Shown: piece by piece, positions 7,132 through 10,243 of the stretch
Layout: each line of letters begins with the position of its first letter
How positions within the stretch are numbered: the stretch's first letter is position 1
DNA from: JAQUKH01 sp043809805
GTDB taxonomy: Bacteria > JACRDZ01 > JAQUKH01
Reading direction: 5' to 3'
DNA: 10,243 nucleotides
Assembly (NCBI GenBank): GCA_043809805.1
Contig: JBDROR010000207.1
Span: 1 to 10,243, forward strand
Program-made: the position numbers and the translations under genes
The notes under the pieces: model-generated
The model's database searches: none
Seen by the model: the letters and a program-made list of their open reading frames with translations, nothing else
Told to the model about the DNA's origin: nothing

Positions 7132-7401
7132 TTACTTTACAAAGAATAGGATCATTGCGCCAACAACAAATCCCAAGACTACCATTGTTTCCGGTATGGC
7201 AACTAAAATAAATACAGTACCTGCAACTTCAGGTTTTTCTGCCATAGCTCCACATCCGGCTTGACCAATTTTACCCTGGGTCACTGCTGTAGCTATTGCT
7301 GTTAAAGTAACTGACAACATTGCTGCAAACGCGACACCGATCTTTAGATATACCGAAGACATGTTAGCAACTTCCACTACTGTTTGAACTGGTTCTGACA
7401 T
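7132..7401 (-). CDS. atpK: V/A-type ATP synthase subunit K (c-ring proteolipid, single hairpin)
   Basis: Membrane rotor subunit (NtpK; Thermus L). It has 89 residues and two transmembrane helices (about 18-44 and 61-87) joined by the polar loop GCGAMAEKPE (49-58). That is one hairpin with one ion-binding carboxylate, E71 in VAIPETMVV (67-75). This size matches the A-type/Thermus c subunit, not the roughly 155-residue four-helix eukaryotic and Enterococcus form. Helix 1 has Q42, placed 15 residues before the loop proline exactly as the Na+-ligand Q32 of the Ilyobacter c subunit; T72 follows E71. The usual GxGxGxGxG packing motif reads AIATAVTQG (35-43). The start ATG at 7401 is fixed by GGGAGGTG 6 nt upstream and lies 1 nt after the I stop; a longer in-frame reading overlapping I has no family similarity. 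Confidence 0.95.
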   Translation of the reverse strand: MSEPVQTVVEVANMSSVYLKIGVAFAAMLSVTLTAIATAVTQGKIGQAGCGAMAEKPEVAGTVFILVAIPETMVVLGFVVGAMILFFVK

Positions 7402-7402
7402 G

Positions 7403-9382
7403 TTATTCACCTCCCATCTTTTTAAAAGGTTTGTATTCTGATTGTGCTGGTTCATAAAATTTGGTGAAACATTCCACCAAATGTAAACGCAAAGCATGTA
7501 TTGACGGACTAAATGAACATACAATTATATTTATAGTATGTAAAAATATAGCTAAAAAGATACCGAAAAATTTCATTCCTATGCCGCCAATACCGCCAAT
7601 TTTAACTCCAAGCTCATTCGCAACCACACCTAAAATTACTCCTGCTAATCCGATTGCCATAATACGAGCATAAGAAAAAGCATTACTGAATGTTCCTAAT
7701 ATCTCTACTATTCCTCTTATTCCGCCTCCGATTCCTGCAAAAATTACTCCAAGCCCTATTGCTATCCCGCCCAATACTTTTAATATTTCAATATTTTGAG
7801 TTATACCCAAAATTAACAGCAACGGGCCAATTACTAAAACAGTAAAAATACCCCCTTTTTCAAAGGCATGATCTCTGTTACGCTCATTAATTCCATTAAT
7901 AAAACCAAATATCAAACCAAATCCAAGATGTATAACTCCCATAATAACAGCTAATACTAAAAGCTCACTCATAAATTTCATTCGATCTAACGGGAAAGGA
8001 ATTCCTAAAATATTAAAATGCGGCGGATGGATATTAAAATGTTCAAAAACCAGTTCTAACCCATTCCCAAAGGCCTCTACATACATAATACCCCAAACTA
8101 TAGCTCCAATAGAAGCTAATCTCAGCACTTTTGAAAACACCAATAAAATATCCTTCCCTTTAGAAGCTCTTTTTAACAAATAGGAAATCCCCATAATTGC
8201 AAAACCATATCCTATATCTCCAACCATCATCCCAAAAATAATCGGGAAAAATATAGCCATAAAAATTGTAGGGTCTATCCCGTTATATCTGGGTTTTTTC
8301 ACAAAAGAATAAAAAAATTCAAACGGCTTGGCCCACTCAGGATTAATAAGCGCGACCGGCGTATCTTCCATGTCATGATGTGACACCTTTAACTTTATTA
8401 TAGCAACCTTGCCGAAAAATTCATCCACTAACTCGGACCCGCACTTTTCTAATTCTTTATCAGGCATCCATCCGGTAATGATAAAAGTATGTCCCGTATC
8501 ACCAAATTGCGGGATCATTTTAATTTCTTCATTTTTATCCCTTAAAACATTTCGGACAGCGATAACGCGATGATGCCACGTAACGGAAATATCTTCCAGC
8601 TCTTTATTAATTTGCTTTAATTCATCCGGAATCTCTTTCTTTCTTTCATTGATTCTTACCAATGATGTCTCAAAAGACTCTTTCGCGATTTCTTCAGGCA
8701 GTTTTATCTCATTAATTTTTTCCATTGAAAAGAAATCATGGACTGATTTCGAATAAATTTTATTATATACAATGATGATACCGATATCTTTATCATCTAC
8801 GGCGGCAGAAACTAAATGGCATTGTTTTTTACATATGATATCAAGTTCCTCTTTTAGTCCTTCAATAGCGGCTTTATTTTCTTTATCAATGAGAAGGGCT
8901 ATTGACTCAAACCCCTCAGTCGTACAAATTTGTTTCGCCAACGGCTGCATCTTTTCTAATATTGGTTCATATTTTGAGTAAACAAACAGTTTTGCTTCCA
9001 AGTCGTTCTTTTTTTCATAAAGTTCCTTTGTCCTTGTTTTTACACCTTCAATTATTAGATCAACTTCATGCAAAAGATCTTCAAAGGGTTTGCCCCATAA
9101 TTCTTTATACAACTCTCTGCATTTCACTTTATCAACTGTAGTATCTTTTAAAGTGATAATAATTCCATTTAATTTTACCAATATTGATTCTATGTTTTTT
9201 TTCTTTTCCAGTAAAACCGGCTCGGTAACCATAGGAGTTAATATGGTTCCTTCTCCATCGTGGCTTATTTCGCGGGTAATATTTTCAACATGAAGGATTC
9301 CTAAACGATGCACATAACTTACTACATCGAAAAAAAGACTTTTCGGGCCTATGACCTGCACTTTTACCATTTTCAAATGCAT
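7403..9382 (-). CDS. atpI: V/A-type ATP synthase subunit I (stator, ion channel; 'a' subunit)
   Basis: Subunit I (NtpI) combines a cytoplasmic arm that anchors the peripheral stalks with a membrane domain that forms the two ion half-channels against the K ring. The 659 residues are normal. Residues 1-350 are soluble, with the N-terminal ferredoxin-like start (VKVQVIGPKSLFFDVVSYVH, 6-25), coiled-coil stretches (about 105-150 and 240-270) and the FIITGWMPDKE segment (300-310). From about 368 there are roughly 7-8 hydrophobic helices. Conserved landmarks are FGMMVGDIGYGF (383-394), SYARIMAIGLAGVILG (570-585), with the essential stator arginine R573, and HALRLHLVECFTKFYEP (629-645), carrying the second conserved Arg, R632. 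ATG at 9382 is preferred: an AAAGG lies upstream, while Met5 has none. A 222-nt repeat-filled spacer separates it from the H gene. Confidence 0.96.
   Translation of the reverse strand: MHLKMVKVQVIGPKSLFFDVVSYVHRLGILHVENITREISHDGEGTILTPMVTEPVLLEKKKNIESILVKLNGIIITLKDTTVDKVKCRELYKELWGKPFEDLLHEVDLIIEGVKTRTKELYEKKNDLEAKLFVYSKYEPILEKMQPLAKQICTTEGFESIALLIDKENKAAIEGLKEELDIICKKQCHLVSAAVDDKDIGIIIVYNKIYSKSVHDFFSMEKINEIKLPEEIAKESFETSLVRINERKKEIPDELKQINKELEDISVTWHHRVIAVRNVLRDKNEEIKMIPQFGDTGHTFIITGWMPDKELEKCGSELVDEFFGKVAIIKLKVSHHDMEDTPVALINPEWAKPFEFFYSFVKKPRYNGIDPTIFMAIFFPIIFGMMVGDIGYGFAIMGISYLLKRASKGKDILLVFSKVLRLASIGAIVWGIMYVEAFGNGLELVFEHFNIHPPHFNILGIPFPLDRMKFMSELLVLAVIMGVIHLGFGLIFGFINGINERNRDHAFEKGGIFTVLVIGPLLLILGITQNIEILKVLGGIAIGLGVIFAGIGGGIRGIVEILGTFSNAFSYARIMAIGLAGVILGVVANELGVKIGGIGGIGMKFFGIFLAIFLHTINIIVCSFSPSIHALRLHLVECFTKFYEPAQSEYKPFKKMGGE
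7408..7415 (-). promoter_or_regulatory. Ribosome binding site for atpK, inside the end of atpI
   Basis: GGGAGGTG on the minus strand, 6 nt before the atpK ATG. It is formed by the last codons of atpI (Gly-Gly-Glu before TAA), so the two genes are probably translationally coupled. A strong site fits the need for about ten or more copies of K per enzyme. Confidence 0.85.
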
Positions 9383-9404
9383 AATAAGCTGACCTTTCTT
9401 TTAC

Positions 9405-9435
9405 GAGGCTAAAGCCTCCAAGCCCCTTCAGGGGC
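9405..9435. repeat. Two adjacent perfect small hairpins upstream of atpI
   Basis: GAGGCTAAAGCCTC (9405-9418) and GCCCCTTCAGGGGC (9422-9435) are each perfect short inverted repeats with 5-6-bp GC-rich stems and 2-4-nt loops, separated by 3 nt. They lie just before the atpI ribosome binding region. There is no T-run after either on the minus strand, so they do not read as a Rho-independent terminator. They resemble REP/BIME-type paired hairpins or an insertion-sequence end; this is inference. Confidence 0.75.
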
Positions 9436-9448
9436 ACTGATTACTCAA

Positions 9449-9600
9449 AACAAACTCTAAACACTAAACCATAAACTCTAAACAAACTCAAAACTATAAA
9501 CTCCAAACAAAACTCAAAGCAAAACACCTAAATTATATTGTTTCGGATTTTGGGTTTCGGGTTTATTTAGTGTTTCGAGTTTAGGGTTTAGAGTTTTGTT
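9449..9600. repeat. Inverted pair of degenerate AAACTCT heptamer tracts
   Basis: On the plus strand, 9452-9511 is a run of 7-base units of the form AAAC-N-N-N (AAACTCT, AAACACT, AAACCAT, AAACTCT, then after a 4-base phase slip AAACTCA, AAACTAT, AAACTCC, AAACAAA). The same kind of unit runs on the minus strand over about 9541-9597 (AAACTCT, AAACCCT, AAACTCG, AAACACT and further). The two tracts are thus inverted and could pair across a central AT-rich loop of about 30 nt. The tract starts 5 nt after the H stop and fills the rest of the H-I spacer. No ORF is present. Its function is unknown. Confidence 0.85.
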
Positions 9601-9605
9601 CATAA

Positions 9606-9953
9606 TTATACACCCGGCGCAATTTGCTTAAGCAAATATTCATACGTATTGTTAAAATTTTTCCCGGCAAGTTTTTCTATATTCGCAACACCACTATCAT
9701 CAGATTTGTTTTTATCCTTATTCAGCAAAGACAATTTTTGTTCATAATATAATTCTGCCTCTTTAATCGCGTTCTCTTTCGCGCCCCTTTTGATTTCATC
9801 GGCTTTTTTACGCGCTTCGGAAATAATTATCTCAGTCCGTTTTTTCGTTTCAAGATATCTTCCTCCAAGCTCTAACTCTTTTTCTTTGATTTTTTCCAGA
9901 GGATTTTCATTTTTATGGTGCGGGGCTTTGCTATGATCATTATTTTTAGACAT
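9606..9953 (-). CDS. atpH: V/A-type ATP synthase subunit H/G (peripheral stalk), first gene of the operon
   Basis: Small coiled-coil partner of subunit E in the peripheral stalk (called G in Thermus/Enterococcus and H in archaea). It has 115 residues. A polar, His/Lys-rich N-terminus (1-17) is followed by a long charged helix with the typical EIIISEARKKADEIKRGAKE pattern (41-60) continuing to about residue 80, then a short helical C-terminus (90-113). Sequence alone gives only a coiled coil resembling the b/E/H families; the position at the head of an operon next to I, where G/H belongs, makes the assignment good. AGGAGAG (9962-9968) lies 8 nt before the ATG, and a sigma70-type promoter lies about 50 nt upstream. 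The stop is TAA. Confidence 0.85.
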   Translation of the reverse strand: MSKNNDHSKAPHHKNENPLEKIKEKELELGGRYLETKKRTEIIISEARKKADEIKRGAKENAIKEAELYYEQKLSLLNKDKNKSDDSGVANIEKLAGKNFNNTYEYLLKQIAPGV

Positions 9954-10004
9954 CTATTCCACTCTCCTATTTATTTCAATTTTCTCTAAAAATAAAATTT
10001 GTTA

Positions 10005-10034
10005 ATTCTACCATCGATACAAATTAAATGTCAA
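10005..10034 (-). promoter_or_regulatory. Sigma70-type promoter of the V-ATPase operon
   Basis: On the minus strand, TTGACA (10029-10034, perfect -35) and TAGAAT (10005-10010, 5 of 6 for -10) are separated by 18 nt. Transcription would start near 9998, giving a leader of about 45 nt before the H gene. The -35 box begins 7 nt after the ccmD stop. No clear terminator separates the two, so read-through from the ccm genes is also possible. Sequence match only; no operator was recognised. Confidence 0.7.
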
Positions 10035-10041
10035 GTAAAAA

Positions 10042-10170
10042 TTAACTTTTTTTATTTTTTTCAATTTCACGAATTATTTTATATTGTTTTTTACCAATAT
10101 AAAACAAATAAAGCACAATAAAAATCCAGATTAAACTATATGCCCCAAAAAGATATTCAAGATTTTGCAT
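10042..10170 (-). CDS. ccmD: CcmD-family small membrane protein
   Basis: A 42-codon gene: MQNLEYLFGAYSLIW, then a single hydrophobic helix (about 10-26), then a basic and charged tail (27-42: KKQYKIIREIEKNKKS). The combination of size, the xxLEYLFGAYxxIW start, one transmembrane helix and a Lys/Arg/Glu tail is that of CcmD-like proteins. These small helpers bind CcmC and assist haem delivery to CcmE during cytochrome c maturation at the cytoplasmic membrane. It overlaps the end of the upstream gene by 14 nt, as ccmD commonly follows ccmC closely. A weak AAAGGA (10182-10187) lies 11 nt before the ATG. The stop is TAA. Short proteins give limited evidence, but the pattern is specific. Confidence 0.72.
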   Translation of the reverse strand: MQNLEYLFGAYSLIWIFIVLYLFYIGKKQYKIIREIEKNKKS

Positions 10171-10243
10171 GTTCAAGCTCATCCTTTACTAAAGATATAC
10201 TTACGGTCAGCATTATAATTAAAAAATATAAAAATGTAAACCC
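10157..10243 (-). CDS. ccmC: C-terminal end of a membrane protein, probably CcmC (5' part beyond window)
   Basis: Only the last 28 codons and a TGA stop are in the window. They encode the end of a hydrophobic helix (GFTFLYFLIIMLTVSISLV) and a short charged tail (KDELEHAKS). This fits the last transmembrane segment and cytoplasmic tail of CcmC, the haem-handling membrane protein that normally precedes ccmD, and the 14-nt overlap with the ccmD-like gene supports it. The fragment has no diagnostic motif of its own (the WWD signature would lie upstream), so another Ccm or integral membrane protein is possible. Confidence 0.5.
   Translation of the reverse strand, partial: GFTFLYFLIIMLTVSISLVKDELEHAKS

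Noticed and set aside
7402..7524. In-frame upstream extension of atpK starting at 7524
   Set aside because: It overlaps atpI by about 120 nt, adds residues unlike any c subunit, and a strong SD (GGGAGGTG) stands 6 nt before the ATG at 7401.
9405..9435. Rho-independent terminator between H and I
   Set aside because: The hairpins are short and no U-run follows on the minus strand; the genes on both sides belong to one complex.
9530..9545. Internal promoter with a TATAAT-like box in the H-I spacer
   Set aside because: A TATAAT is present on the minus strand in the AT-rich centre, but at 17 nt upstream there is no recognisable -35 box; one hexamer in such AT-rich DNA is not enough.
9449..9600. 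CRISPR-like array
   Set aside because: Units are only 7 bases, degenerate and contiguous, with no unique spacers of regular length and no cas genes.

Overview
All genes lie on the minus strand, so the window is transcribed from right to left. It carries a complete nine-gene V/A-type (rotary, archaeal/Thermus-like) ATPase operon, in the order H/G - I - K - E - C - F - A - B - D, flanked by two incomplete loci. The DNA is AT-rich and purine-rich SD sites (AGGAGAG, GGAGGTG, AAGGAGGG) precede most genes. Subunit order matches the Thermus/Enterococcus/clostridial arrangement rather than the E-A-B-D-I-K order of chlamydiae and spirochaetes. With CcmC/CcmD-type cytochrome maturation genes next door and short dispersed palindromes in the spacers, I infer an anaerobic or respiratory bacterium of a less-studied Gram-negative-type lineage. 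No phylogenetic marker fixes the phylum.

Right edge (9954-10243): the last 28 codons of a gene that is probably ccmC, overlapping a 42-codon ccmD-like gene. It is followed immediately by a good sigma70-type promoter (TTGACA-18-TAGAAT) that starts the ATPase operon.

ATPase operon (819-9953): H/G (peripheral stalk), I (stator, proton/Na+ path), K (single-hairpin c-ring subunit), E (peripheral stalk), C (rotor cap), F (shaft), A (catalytic), B (non-catalytic), D (shaft). Together they form a full V1 head, central shaft, peripheral stalks and Vo ring. Junctions are tight (1-26 nt, or overlapping), except for two spacers that hold repeats. The 222-nt H-I spacer contains two small hairpins and a pair of oppositely oriented telomere-like heptamer tracts. 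The 104-nt F-A spacer contains a 66-bp imperfect palindrome. The c subunit has one hairpin with one carboxylate per protomer, an Ala-rich first helix and a Q...E-T ligand pattern that suggests Na+ coupling. Subunit C is about 100-120 residues longer than usual because of an internal insertion.

Left edge (1-792): a 264-codon open-ended gene with its own strong SD, 26 nt behind the D gene and probably co-transcribed. It is not firmly recognised; a short segment recalls the N-terminal helical part of some VWA-domain proteins.

The single-hairpin c ring plus a cytochrome c maturation locus fits use of this enzyme as an ion-driven ATP synthase, although the sequence alone cannot decide direction.
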